Part shown: positions 1 to 12,261 of the stretch, in pieces
Numbering within the stretch: position 1 is the stretch's first letter
How the letters are laid out: each line of letters opens with the position of its first letter
DNA from: Opisthocomus hoazin
Lineage: Eukaryota; Chordata; Aves; Opisthocomiformes; Opisthocomidae
DNA: 64,000 nucleotides
Direction: 5' to 3'
Assembly: GCF_030867145.1 (NCBI RefSeq)
Contig: NC_134418.1
Location: 50,753,682 to 50,817,681, forward strand
The notes under the pieces: model-generated
The model's input: the letters and a program-made list of their open reading frames with translations, nothing else
Database searches by the model: none
What the model was told of the DNA's origin: nothing
Position numbers and translations under genes: made by a program

Positions 1-2188
1 CACCAACCTTTCATAAAATCCAGAGGGATTTTCCTTTGGCTCCTGTCATACTTTGTACAATTTAGACACATTCCCATTCCCTCTGTCTTTTCCCGATACT
101 GGGCTAAACTTCTCATCTCCTATGCTTTTCTGCTCCAAGATCACTTCCTCTTCACCAACAATTACACGTACTCTGCACCAGTCTTGAGACATTCTTTTCA
201 CTTCAAACAGCCATTACAACAACCATACTTTGTTTTTCCTTTTCTTTTTGTCACTTCAAATATACCATCACCATCAGGCATCAGCAATTTACAGTCCTTC
301 CAAGTTTTATAGTAATTTTGTAACTTAAGGAACAAATCAACATGCACCATTTCATCACACTTTTCTAACTGTCTGCAAAACAGCATCAACTGTAACAGCA
401 TATCATAATTCATAGTTCCTTTTTCAGGCTGTTTCTTGCCATTGTCCAAATCATATATAATTCACCAAACATTATAGAACAAATCAACATACGGCACTTC
501 ATCCCATTTCCCTTTGCACCAGCAAAACAACATTGATTGCAACATTATACTGTAAAGTTCCATTCTTTGGCCATTTCTCTTGATCTTCCAAAATATACAT
601 TAGCCACCACTGATTACAATATTCAATTAATCACTTCCTTGTGAGGGGATCACCTCCCACCTCCTTCCAATGCTTCAATAAACACCCCAAAGGTGATTTC
701 TTTAAAATTCCTCCCTCCGAAGCTTGTCCAGAACCCATGTTACAATAAAATAACCTCTCTACTTCTTGACTGATCGGTTAACACAACACACACACATATC
801 ATAGGGGGGATCTTTCTAAAATCCCGCTGGCTACAATCTGTGTATCACTTCAGTACAACACTATATATGTACAACACACAACCAACCTACCTCAAACAAT
901 AGGTTTATATATATATATACTGTATATATAACACACAACCCCAAAACAGAGTCCCAAAGTGATCGGTCAATGCCAAATGACCAGAGAACTTGTAACCCCA
1001 CAACGCATACCGACTTGTAAGTATCCCAAAACCAAAATTCCCAAATAGTACCAATTCCCTTTTAATAAATCAAACCCCATATATTATTAAGCTGTTAATC
1101 AAGTGAGGGCGTCCCTCCCCAATCTTTCCCCAATGCTTTAATATACATCAATGAAGTAAGTTCAGAAGGTAATTATGTGGTCTTTTAACAGGCAAAAGTC
1201 TAACACCAACAGATCTGTCTCAGAACCAAATATCACTGGAACTGTAACACAAACCAGAAGTCTCAACTGTAATACAAGTGAAAACTGGGTCTAAAAGAAT
1301 GAGAACTCAATATTAATTCCACAAACCAGATGGGGTAAAAACCCCAAACCCAGGTGGGGACTCGAACCCCACAAGCAGAAATCAGATGGGGTAGAAACCT
1401 CTAGAACCAGAACCTGATGGCCACAAAACCTGATTAATAGCCTCATCCTGCATGGCTAATTTCTTGCCCTCATCTGACAGGTGGGTGCCCAGAAAGAATG
1501 CTTTTCCACTTACTTCAGGTCCCTCAGTCCAGGGATCAGAAGGTCTCCCCAAGAAGTTCCTGGTGCCGGCTGGAGGTCCCATGATCCCACAGATCCGTAG
1601 GGAGTCAGAAGCAGAGTCCCCTCTGGGTTGCCAAAATGTTACCGTACGTCGGCAAAACCAAACATTCTCTAAAACTCGTTTGGGAATTTTAGAAAGCAAG
1701 CATTCTTTATTACACCGCCGGATGCACAGGGGATAATTCCTCCTAGCGTGCACACCACGTATCGAAGCAGGCTTTCCTTTATTCAGTTTCTTACCAATAA
1801 GTTTCAGCCCACGGGACAGTCCCATGCTGCTGACTGGTTACATCATCTACACAATGCTTGGTCAGCATTTTCACACTGCCCATGTTCAGTGAGCAGGGGT
1901 CTGGGGGGTCTTCCTTTCAGGGGATGTGGTTTTTAGAATTATCTTGTATGATCATGAAAGACAGGTTACCCTCGGACTTCACTTCTTTACCAAAACCAGC
2001 TAAAACCAATCAGGCGTTAACAAGCATGCTTCTTGGGGTGTTCTTATCTCCTTCAGGAACAGTTCCCTTGATTTAAAGGCTCCTTTTGTTCATCTTCTTG
2101 GCAGCTTGAAGGCAAAGGTTTCAAATGCATTCCTAAATAAGCAAAACAGTCCTGCTATTCTGACTATACTAAGGCCTTTATGATAACA
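1..2188 (-). mobile_element. Class I (gammaretrovirus-like) ERV fossil, 5' part
   Basis: Read on the minus strand this is the 5' end of an endogenous retrovirus: an LTR (about 2188 to 1637), a primer-binding-site-like stretch starting TGGCAACCCAG just after the LTR end, a leader, and a gag start near 738 whose first residues are Met-Gly (myristoylation type) followed by matrix-like sequence with a KHWKEV block and an EKWPKNGTL block. That matrix pattern is what I associate with class I ERVs. The gag part contains an imperfect tandem duplication of about 150 bp (compare about 310-450 with 468-600). The element is clearly broken, with several interruptions in the short gag stretch visible, and runs off the left edge, so pol, env and the second LTR are not seen. 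Age cannot be estimated without the other LTR. Confidence 0.7.
1637..2188 (-). repeat. LTR of the left-edge ERV
   Basis: On the minus strand this segment begins TGTTATC and ends GGTAACA, an inverted terminal pair fitting LTR ends. AATAAA lies about 70 bp from the 3' end, and a tRNA-primer-like sequence follows at once. The left border (1637) is well supported by the adjoining primer site; the right border (2188) is my best guess from the inverted repeat. Confidence 0.6.
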
Positions 2189-4440
2189 GGGGAAATGCAG
2201 CTGTGGGTAAGTGTCTGGGGGGTACGAGTGGCTCAGGGCAGGGAGCTGGTACTGTCACTGCAAGCAAGGCCCTGACCCTAGTACAGCTGGGGTTTGTGTC
2301 TGGGCTAGGTGGAAATCAAGAGGAAGCCCCTGCCCTGCACCCTGATCCCTGCCTGGCTGCTTAGCCGGGGAAGCAGAGCTGCTGGCTCTGTGACATGGAT
2401 CACCTGTGACAAGTGGCTTTTCCATCATCCCTGCTCCTGGCAGTGGTTTGGCAAGTTTCATGCCAGTAATACCTCAAATAATACATATAGGTGTGCCTAT
2501 AGGTAGGTGATGATAGGTACGTACTTGCTTTACTCATGGTCATTTTTAGTAACTTGTAGTAACTTGTAATAAATTCACAGACACAAAGCCTCCATGTCCT
2601 TGTGTACTGCAGCATCCTACAGACCCGCTGTTGTGATCTTCACATACCTGAGGGTCACAATGTCCTCACAGGTCTCGGCAGTGACACCTGCACAGCCTGG
2701 GGCTTCTGCAGGAACACAGGCCCTGGGCTGGGGTCACCCAGCTCAGCTCAGCCCAGCCCAACCGTGCCCACCCTGCAGCCCCGCAAATGGGGGGGCCCCA
2801 GCAGGGCCAGCCCTGCACCAGGAAACTGCCCCCAGAGGAGGGGGAAACTGCTTGGTGCAGGTGCGGCATGGCCGGGTGTGGGACTGTTTGGCCCCTGCTT
2901 TGGGCACTCAGCAGGCATTGCCTGCAGCTCCTACGTCCCGCGACACTTCTTGGACGAGGTGGGCACTGGTGCCCCTCACCCAGGCTCAGGGCTGGCTGCT
3001 CCTGGCTCCTTGCAGCACTGTTGCAGCATTGCCTGCAAGGACAAGAGCCCCACAAGGACCCAGGTCCCTGCGGGGGTCAGAGCTCCAGTCCCTGCTCCCA
3101 GTGGCCCGAGCTCTGTATGTGTCGGCAGAGAAACAGGCCTGGAGAGGACATCCCGTGACCAGGGATGAGCAAAGCTGTGCAGTCCCTGCAGACCCTGCCA
3201 GGATGGGCCAAGGCGCAGAAGGGTCCTGAGCAGGAATGACTGTCAGGGGACCTTGTAACAGCAGTCACACTGGGAGGGGAGATGGGAGCAGGTGGTCTGC
3301 AGGAGCCCCGTGCTGGGGACACAGGGCTCACCTGTCACTGGAAAGGGGGGACCCCAGCACTCAGGGCTGGGGGGCTTTGAAGACCTTGACCCTGGGCGCT
3401 CTCAGCTCATCCATGAGCTCCCAGAGCAGCATGGCTGTCGCTGAACTGGCCACCCCAAATCACACAGCTGCCTCTGCTGCAAGGGGAGGCTCAGACACAG
3501 CCCCTCGCCCCTGCAGGTTGTGGGTGATGGGCATTTGGGACCAGCAGTCAGAAGTGGGCAGATGTGACCCAGTACGCTTGTGGGCCACGCACAGACCAGC
3601 ACAGTGATGTCTGTCCCTGATGTATGCAGCAGACCCACACACTTGTCAGCTCCCAGTTCCGACTGTCACCTTGCCACAACCACCTTCTGCGGCTTCTCTG
3701 TACACACACGTTTTGAGCGTACAATGGCATGCACATGCGCTGTCATCAGAGGCACAGCCTCACCCCTGCACAACAGGGATGGCACAGTGCTGCGGCCACT
3801 GCGGAAGATGCAGTGGGAGTTGCAATGAGGAAAATGGCAGGGGGGAGGTACTTATGAATAAAACCTACTCCTGTTCTGAAGGTGCCAGGAGAAAAGCACA
3901 AACGTGCCAGAACCTGAGGGCCCCATGCAGACCCAGCCCACTCTGGGTAAAAAGCACCTTTTTCTGCTAAAAGCAACAAAGCTTAAACCAATCCAAGCTG
4001 GCGCTCGGTGGCTGCAGAGCAACCCCAGCCCCAGAGTTACTTCTTCCCTGTTCTTCACCATGTCAGGTAATGGACAAACCCCTGCACCACCAAACCCCAG
4101 AGAGGTGCAGGTTGTCCCAGCTTTTCCACCACAGCATATTCATCCAACACCCACACCCACAGCTGTGGAGGTCTCACTTCACAGACAAGCAGCTCCCATG
4201 TGACAGGCTTCTAACAAGGTTTGTGTGGAGGAAGGCAGTGGGACTGCGGTCCCCTCACCGTCACCTTCACTCCTCACTGCTGCCTTCTGTGTTGGTGCTG
4301 GGGATGGTCCAGGCAGAAACAGGTTCAGTGCTCTCAGGCCTCTCTGAGCACAGCGTGATGCTCTCATCAGCTCTGCATGTTGCCAGTGCCCACGGAGAAG
4401 CTGACCTGTCTGCAGTAGGCTTGGCTTTTGTTTTGTTTTC
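2189..4440. other. Intergenic, no gene recognised
   Basis: The stretch from about 2590 to 3600 is GC-rich and open in several frames on both strands. That is base composition and not coding: no frame shows a recognisable domain. I see no RNA gene here. Confidence 0.5.
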
Positions 4441-4877
4441 ACAGAATCACAGAATGGTAGGGGTTGGAAAGGACTTCTGGGGTTCTTCTAGTCCAAGCCC
4501 GCTGCCGAAGCAGGGTCACCTAGAGCAGGCTGCACAGGATCTCATCCAGGCAGGTTTTCAATATCTCCAGAGAAGGAGACTCCACAACCTCCCTGGGCAG
4601 CCTGCTCCAGTGCTCCGTCATCCTCAGAGTGAAGAAATTCTTCCTCATGTTCAGAGGGAACTTCCTATGCTTCAGTTTGTGCCCGTTGCCCCTTGTCCAG
4701 TCGCTGGGCACTGCCGAAGAGAGTCTGGCCCCATCATCTTGACACCCTCTCTTAAGATATTTATGGGGATTTATAAGACCCTCTCTCAGCCTTCTCTTCT
4801 TCAGGCTAAACAAGCCCAGCTCCCTCAGCCTTTTCTTGTAGGAGAGATGCTTCAGTCCCCTCATCATCTTCATAGCT
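4441..4877 (-). mobile_element. CR1 LINE, 5'-truncated 3' end
   Basis: On the minus strand this is the 3' part of a CR1 retroposon. The end of ORF2 reads as the usual C-terminal block (compare LRELGLFSLKKRRLREGLIN), followed by the short 3' UTR and a tail of CCAACCCCTACCATTCTGTG type ending in ATTCTGTG units at the left side. CR1 is the main avian LINE and most copies are 5'-truncated like this one. Confidence 0.9.
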
Positions 4878-6240
4878 GTGGAATTATAAGTAAAATTAAG
4901 GTTTTACATCTGAAAATGAAGGTTTATATGAAAATGTAGCAGTGTTCACCCATTGAGGAAAAGCAAAAGGAGCTCTGAGGATGGGACACAGCTGCAGAAG
5001 GCATGCGAAGAATCCACTAACACAGCAACTCCCTGCAACATACCATAGAGGATGGAGTGGAGACTCCGTGGCCATGCTCCATGATGACAAAGCGGGAAGA
5101 AATGGTTCTCTAGAACTGATGAGCAGCTCATCTGGCCCCCTGAGCCAACAGGTTTTCGAAACCTTGCCAAAGTGCTATCTTCTTGTGAACTTTGCTCCTT
5201 TTAATATCATTTTAATACCAAAACACACCTCCATCCCGAAGGCTACCCGCCTCCAAGGTGCGACCACGCCTCTTCGAGTCTGCACTCTCGATTTTTCGTA
5301 AACTATACCTTTAAACGTGAAGCAAGAGAATTTTACACCAATGATGATAAAAGGTATGTATGACTACAGTCACTCAAACTCCACCTTAAAGGTAGAAAGG
5401 ATATATAAATAGCCAGGGAAATGGGGGATTTTCGGAGAAGAAGATAACACTGTAGATTTTCAGAGGAGAAGAAGATAACACCATGAGCAAGTCAAGGGAA
5501 ACTCCACCTCAGACTGCCTCCGACAACCGGGACTGGCCGATGGGCTGAGCCTTGCTTCTCCCCTCCTTGGGACGCCTTGGGTGAGACTTTAAGCGCTTTT
5601 TCTCGGGAATAGTTACTCCCTAATGTTTATAGCCAGGCTGTATTATTTATAACCTTTTCACGGGTTTTATATTTGCACGTGCTTTCTTGCAGACAGTCAC
5701 TATCACTGGCAATTCAAAAAACCTGTATACCTGTTGCACAAATCAAACTGCACTGTTTAAGTAGCCAGTTGTCGCAGTTTCTCACTGAACACGACCAAAT
5801 GCAGCTGTGCTAGTTCATGAGCACGACTGGAATGAAGGTGCAGACTGCTATGAGTGTATCCAGAATCGTGGTAGTTTAATATACGTATTAAATGTGACTG
5901 GACTGGTAGTGGCAAATTGGACATTACTCAGAATTTAAACCTAGCTGCACCTAGCCTCTCACTCCGGTGAAGAGAGTTAGAACGCGAGGGGGTTTATTTT
6001 CTGCCAAATTAATGCGACAATAGCCCTCTGCTGGACTTTTTCCAGCTCTTCCTTGTCTTATTTTTTTATCTTCTCACTGAGCTTTGTGGTCTGGTCTCAT
6101 CCCAGTGTGGGACTGCAAAAGTCTGCTTTATCTGATAACCACAGCATGGCTCTGACTGCACAGTATATGAAAGTACAACACTGTCCTCTGGTGCTGCAGG
6201 AAGACACAGAAAAATTAATAACAACACACAGGCAGGAAGA
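4878..6240. other. Intergenic with LTR-like promoter segment
   Basis: No gene is seen. About 5180-5980 has the look of an old LTR: a TATA-type box (GATATATAAATAGCC near 5400), then two tandem imperfect copies of a 26-28 bp unit (core GGAGAAGAAGATAACAC, near 5432-5482), then a GC-rich leader-like part. I could not define TG/CA ends or a target duplication, so the LTR call is weak. Confidence 0.35.
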
Positions 6241-6252
6241 CAAACTCTGCTG

Positions 6253-6258
6253 TTTATT
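6253..6258 (-). terminator. Poly(A) signal of first PLAC8-type gene
   Basis: AATAAA on the minus strand, about 230 bp past the stop codon. The surrounding 3' UTR is shared with the second PLAC8-type gene (signal at 11866-11871), which supports it as a real transcript end. Confidence 0.6.
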
Positions 6259-6487
6259 TGCGGTGTTACTCAGGGGAGGGGGGATCAACCACAATCAAGG
6301 CAAACCCTCCGCGGTGCACCCCCCAAGGGCCAGGGCAGCAGCAACTCTTGCCCGCAGCAGCTCCACAGGGAACAGCGAGGACGGTGGCATCTGCAGCGGG
6401 ACAGGGGAGGAGGGTCAGGGAGCAGTGCCGTGCCTCGCCACACCACGCGCTTGTGTGTGTGTGAGTTTATAAGCCAGCACGCCTGGC

Positions 6488-7411
6488 TTACCAGAAGATG
6501 CCCATCTCCTTCCTCCGGTTGATGTCTCTCTTCAGCTGGCAGAGGGCACACATGGGGCAGAACATGAAGGAGATCCAGTCACTCAGAATGGAGCCCTGCG
6601 GAGCAAGGGACACTGTATGAATAACCCTGCCCCACGTTAGCTTTTAAGTCTTCCTATTTTTCATTGTCATCACCCCGGGGCAGCTCACCCCTGGCCCTGC
6701 AGCACGCTCCTGCACATGCCCAGTGAGGACTGGGATGAGGCGGTGTGCAATGGTATTACCTCCGGCTCACAGCGGGGATGCAGATCTTTCCCTGGCTCCC
6801 TGCCTGCGGGGCTGCCCGTGCAACTCCTCACCACCCCTCTTTCCCTCGGGTACTCCTTTCTCCTTCCCTGAGCCTGCACCCCAGCACCCAGCTCACAGCT
6901 ATCCCCTGCCAGCAGGGCAGGGCCCACGGCTGGTCACTGACCGGGATGTTGTATCTGGTGCGGTAGAGGGTCCTCATGGCCACGCTGGATCCGCACAGGC
7001 AGCACTCGTTCATGTCCCCGGCCACTTGGCACCCCAGGCAGGGGAAGCAGAAGGCTCCGCAAATACCTGTGGGACAGTGAGACATGGGCTCGGCTGAGGG
7101 GTGCAAGGAAAGAGAAAAGGGGGGAAAGCGGGCTGGGGATGCAGCTGTGGGAGCCATGGCTCTTAACCTCAGAGAGGAGCTGCTCTGCTGCTGGTACCCA
7201 CAAGAGTGGGGTTTGCAGCAGGGGCGATGCTGCAGAAGGAGCGGGGAAAACACCAGAAACACATTGTGAGCTGACACCAGGAATGAGGGGTATGTATGTA
7301 CTCACACACGCCGCAGTCAGAGCAGCAGTCCATCAGCCCCGACTGCCACTCGCCTACCCGTGGGGCAGTCATAAACTGGGGCTGGACTGTAATGACTTGC
7401 TGAGAGGCCAT
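6488..7411 (-). CDS. PLAC8: PLAC8/onzin-family protein, copy 1
   Basis: Three coding exons on the minus strand: 7411-7306, 7066-6942 and 6595-6488, giving 112 aa. All junctions keep frame: donor GTGAGT after a split Cys codon, then donor GTCAGT after Pro. The protein begins MASQQVITVQPQ and has the cysteine-rich PLAC8 domain: CICGAFCFPCLGCQ, then NECCLCGSSVAMRTLYRTRY, then CQLKRDINRR, ending MGIFW. This matches human PLAC8 closely in length (human 115 aa) and motifs. An acceptor (CCTTCCAG) 40 bases upstream of the start at 7451 shows that the start exon also holds 5' UTR (7412-7450), so a non-coding first exon lies further right (candidate near 10505). PLAC8 proteins act in cell growth and differentiation; the molecular role is unsettled. 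Which bird copy is the one-to-one orthologue of human PLAC8 I cannot say. Confidence 0.93.
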
Positions 7412-9045
7412 TGCCAGCACAGGGTCGCGTCCCTCTGGGCAGTTTGTGGTCTGGAAGGAAAAACCATTAGAGAAAGATGCTGCAGGTGTTTCTGAAGAGG
7501 GTGTCTTGTTCAGGCTCCTGTGTTTGAAGACGGAGAGGGCAGCACAGGTCCCTAAGGGGTCCCCACTACCAGGGCAACACCACCCCCACTGCAGAGTGGG
7601 GGGCACAACTCTGCCAGGAGCTGCCACTGTCCTTTTCGCAGCAAAGCCCTCTCCAAAACCAACCCCACACCAAAGGCAGCAGCACCTTTTCCCCCTGCCT
7701 ATGCAAGCAAAACAGAGGTCCTTCTGCTTCAGAGCCTCAGTGCTTCAACGCTTCATTCCTTTCTTCTCATCCCCAATTAATCTTTCATTATTATCTGCTT
7801 AAAATTGTATTTTTTTTATGTTCACAGTGTCCCAAAGCTACTATTACTTGGTCCTAGATTTACAGAGCTCTCAGTAGTCACCTTAATCTTTGCATTTTTC
7901 CCTGAGAATCTCAGCCTGTTTGCCTCTCCCTTTCCCTTCCTTCTTCACCTGCTTTCTTCGCAGGCTTCAAGGTAGTGGGTTTTCCTTGTCCCTTTCCATC
8001 ACCCTAAGCCCAGTCACCAGTTCCCATCCCTTTTCCACTTGCCTGTCTGTGCCAGTGCCTCATCCTCCTCTTCCTCAGTTCCCTGGGGCCACCACAGGCC
8101 CTAGACCCCCACTCTTGCCCATCCTTTCCCAGCAAGGGCCCAGAGACCCTGAGAGTAGCAGAGGTCCTGCTCACAGCACTGTCTCCAAACCCACCTGACC
8201 CATGTAACCACTGCACCTGCACCTCCACTCCAGGTGCGACCCCTTCCCTCCTTGCCACGCCCTGCCATTCTCACTTCAGCTTCCAAGCTTTAATTTTAAA
8301 AAATTAAAATAGAGGATGCTCCCGTAGGAAGTTGCATACGGACAAACTCCCTGCCCTGTGCCCAAGCTTGGCACCACTCTGTTAAGCAGCACAGCGATGA
8401 GATGCAAAGGCTCCTATGGTCTCAGAGCTACAATGGCTCTCTCCCACTCCTAACGCACAGCCACACATCCTCAGCAAAGAAATCACCAGCGGGGAAGCAG
8501 CCTGAGCTTTGTTTGGACAGCTCGTGTCCGACCTGCCCTTGCCCATCTTTGACACGTTTGTCCTGCCTGCGCAGGCAGCAAGGCTGCCTGTCGGGGTGAT
8601 GGCTGGGGGTGCCTGCTGAGCAGCCTTCCCCTCCCTGCCCTGCGGCTCCCTGCCCCTGTGTGACAAGGGAGCGCCTGAGTTTCGGGATGCTGGGAGGAGC
8701 AAAAAGAAAAACAGGGGAAGTATTTACATTTTGAAGCAGGGGATGATGGCATTAATCCCTGTAAATTCTGTTAAAGCACTATAAAGTGAATGGGATCATT
8801 TTCATGTCAGAATTACACATTCACACAGAGCTTACGTATTAAACACAAGGAATATGGTGGAATAAATATATTACTATGCCCAGCATTCAGGTGATGCCAT
8901 TGAGCACACTACCCACGTCCAACACCAGAGAGACACAGGCTGCGGCATTGCATTTATATTGACTACTGTCAACAGGGGGAAAAGTGGTCGGTGGCTCTGC
9001 TGGCACCTCCTGCAGCTCCCCATAATTTACAGACTGGCCTGGACA

Positions 9046-9418
9046 CATAGAATGGAATCATAGAATCATTAAATCTTAGAATGGTTTGGGTTGGAAGGGA
9101 CCTTATAGTTAATCCAGTTCCAACCCCCTTGCCATGGGCAGGGACACCTTCCACTAGACCAGGTTGCTCAAAGCCTCATCCAACCTGACCTTGAACACTT
9201 CCAGGGAGGGGGCATCCACAGCTCCTCTGGGCAACCTGTTCCAGTGGCTCACCACCCTCATAGTAAAGAATATCTTTCTTACATCTAATCTAAATCTACC
9301 CCCTTTCAGTTTAAATCCATTACCCCTTGTGCTATCACTATGTGCCCTTGTAAAAAGTCCCTCTCCAGCTTTCTTGTAGGCCCCCTTCAGTTACTGGAAG
9401 GCTGCTCTAAGGTCTCCA
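9046..9418 (-). mobile_element. CR1 LINE, 5'-truncated
   Basis: Minus-strand CR1 3' end, inside the presumed first intron of the first PLAC8-type gene. It has the typical GGTTTGGGTTGGAAGGGACC block near the tail (plus-strand view) and ATAGAATCAT-type tail units at the left end. It belongs to a different, more diverged subfamily than the copy at 4441. Confidence 0.88.
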
Positions 9419-10498
9419 GGCTGAATGTCTCTACTGTCAGACACCGCCTGATGTGGTATGGCCTACCGTTGTGCCCTGGTAGTATGCAGAAAGAATGGAT
9501 GTTGAATTACGCCGTGAGAGGGAAGAAAGCTTGTAAAGAGTCTCCACGTGATCTTCTCATGACTTTTTGCAGCTTTCTGCAAGCAGCAGAAGCATGGCTG
9601 GGCTGATGCTCTCTGAGACATTAGTATCTGCTCCCATTAGACGACCAGTGGCCATGAAGGGTGAACCGACAGCTGGTGCGATTGTCTCAGTCACCAGCCC
9701 CCGCCGGGGGCCCAGAGGCAAGGCTGTTTTCCTGCTGCCACTGAACAGGGCTGTTGAGCAGTAAAAATGCTGCTGTGGCCTCGCTGGGGCAAGCCAGCTG
9801 GCTGTCAGCAGGGACCTTTAGAGAGAGCGCAGGCAACCCCTCCACCAGCCTCCCACACCAAGGAGGGTCTCCCCCACCGCCAGGTAATGAGACCAACAGC
9901 AGCGCAGGGTGAGGATGCGGTCGAGCGCTGCTCGCCACCACCCTGTGCCCTTTGCAGGTGGGGCATGGACTTTCCCTTCCTCTGCCCACGTACGAGCACA
10001 CCACATTCCTGCGCGGACAAAGGCTGTGGTGTGGAGCAGGCAGCAGCCTGGAGAAGACTCTGCAGCATGAGCACCTCCTGAGAGGTGGTCTGGGCCCAGC
10101 ACACCCAGCAGATCACTTCGAATGCCCCCCAAATCTGCAGCTCCGCGGCACGATCAGCAGTGTTGTAACAGCCGATGGGAACAAAACAGACCCTGAACTG
10201 CGAGCAGCTGCATTTCACCAATAACCAAAGTCATAAAGCAGTGCTTTGTTGTGTATAGGCACATTTATATACGCACAAATGAACAACACAGTGCAAAGCT
10301 GCTGTCCTTTAATTCTGCCACCCACTTCTGTCAAGCCACCCATCAGCAGCACCCTCTGATTTAGCTCTGAAGTAGTTTTGCAGGTAGAAAGTCTCCCCTC
10401 CTTTTCCACCCCTTCACCTTCCCCAGCAACACCGCTTCAGCCACGAGCAGTTACCATAGTTTTGCACCGCAGCTCTCGCTGAAGCAAAGCCAAGGCGT

Positions 10499-10560
10499 AC
10501 ATACCTGCCCGTGTCCCAGGAGACGCGTATCCTTTTCCTGGTTCCCATGCCTTATATGCT
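10499..10560 (-). promoter_or_regulatory. Candidate TATA promoter and non-coding exon 1 of PLAC8 copy 1
   Basis: On the minus strand a CATATAAGG box (about 10558-10550) is followed about 45 bp later by a strong splice donor CAG|GTATGT (exon end 10505). A very short 5' UTR exon starting near 10525 would fit, joining the acceptor at 7451. This is inference from motifs only. Confidence 0.35.
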
Positions 10561-11850
10561 CTGGGTGCTCCCCGGCAAATGACCTCTGCTCCCTCTGACT
10601 AACAGACCAGGTGCTGGCTTAGGTGCTGCTTTGCGTAACTGCAGCTTCACCGCTGAAGGCAGCTGGCTGCAAGCCTGCTGCCCCCACCCCCACCCCCTTT
10701 CCCCACCTCAGCATCCCGCAGGCCCAGAGCCCCGATGGGACACCTCACTTTCGCAAGCGGTTTTCAGACAAGGACAGTTTGTTTTTGGGCTCCTGCGCTG
10801 CCTTAAGTGATCTGCTGCTGGAGGTGCAGCACCTTTCCTTCCTCAAGCCTGAACATAAGCAAGAACTGACCATAACTCCATTGGGTGACACAGGTGCTGC
10901 CTTGAGGTACAGCTACCAGATCATACCATGCTGTGCTGGGATGAGATGGCAGCATGGTATTTGTTCACTCCCCCTCTCCACATTCCCGGCTTTTACCCCT
11001 TTCAGGCTAAAAATGCAGTTTTTTGTATTTCCAGAGATCATCCACAGGACTGTCTGGGGTATAGGCAGGTGGGAGAGCTGCAACGCAGACACACCCCGCA
11101 GCACTGACAGAGCCTCCACCTGCCCTTTACAAGGTTTGTGGTGAAGGCGTAGGCAGAGGGGGAAAGAAAATACTGTGTTTTCCTTAGAGCGTGAAGCTGG
11201 GGGAGATTTGCAAGGATCAAAAATCCTTCGGCATCTCGTTGAGAGTGACAGAGAGAGGGTGGATGCAACCTCTGCCTTTTGTATGGGGAGCGTATCACTA
11301 ACAGCCCAGCGCAGGCAGGCATGCTCTGGCTGGGAGACGGCAGGGTTTGCCCATGGGGAGGACTTGGCCAGCCCATGGCCCAGGCAGGTTTTTAATTGCA
11401 GGCGGGTGGGAATTCATGCTCAGAGTCATAGGGGAGTACATCTCTGCGGTGCAGGAGGTGGGCTGGTGCCAGGCAGCCAAAAATCCCCGAGGCTTTATGT
11501 TCAGAAAGGTGGGACTGGCCAGCAGACCTGGACAGCCACCCAGGCCACTGCAGCACAGGCGATTTGACACTTGGTGGCCTGCAGCCATCACCTGCCTGTG
11601 GGAAGCCCCAGCTCTGCCCTAAAGCAGAAGTCATTTTTCCGAATTTTACAGCTTGGAGGGCAACAACGACTCCCCCCATGTATTAAACACCCTTTCCAAA
11701 AGCTGAGTGAATAATGAAACACTAGTGACAATCTTTCTCTGCAGCGGGTGCAGGGAAATCTCACCTGCACCAGGGGCTGCCAAGATGGGCAGAGCAGGAG
11801 AAGGATGGGTGCTCCCAGGCAGCGCAAGAGTGACACACACAGAGGCAAGA
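10561..11850. other. Spacer between the two PLAC8-type genes
   Basis: I see no exon or repeat I can name. The downstream UTR of the second gene begins near 11850. Confidence 0.4.
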
Positions 11851-11865
11851 AAGCAAACTCTGCTG

Positions 11866-11871
11866 TTTATT
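11866..11871 (-). terminator. Poly(A) signal of second PLAC8-type gene
   Basis: AATAAA on the minus strand in a block (about 11853-12065) that is plainly the copy of 6241-6460 downstream of the first gene. Confidence 0.6.
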
Positions 11872-12261
11872 CACGATATTACTCAGGGAAGGGAGAATCA
11901 ACCGTAATCAAGGCAAATCCCCTGCGGTGCATTTCCCAACAGCCGGGGCAGCGGCGACTCCTGCCCACAGCAGCTCAGCAGGGTGCAGCAAGGACAGCGG
12001 CATCTGCAATGAGATGGGAAAGGAGGGTCAGGGAGTGGGGCTGTGCCTTGCCACACCATGTGTGTGTCCCCCAGTCCTTCCCCTCCTGTCCTGCATGAGG
12101 GTCTCAGCAACATTTTGCTGCAGGACAGGTCACTTTTGTCACCTGTCCATGGCTGTTTCCCTGCTGCAGCAACCCTGTGTCTTTCGTCAGGTGTTGGCAG
12201 GAGAGAGTCCGCTTGGCTGCGTGTGGTGATGGCTTGATAAACCAGCACCAGCACGCCAAGC

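Noticed and set aside
895-930. TATATA run as a promoter
   Set aside because: Simple AT repeat inside the ERV remnant, with no transcript evidence.
2594-3229. 211-residue plus-strand open frame
   Set aside because: GC-rich, open in several frames, with no recognisable domain.
4070-4939. 289-residue plus-strand open frame
   Set aside because: Mostly the antisense of the CR1 copy at 4441-4877.
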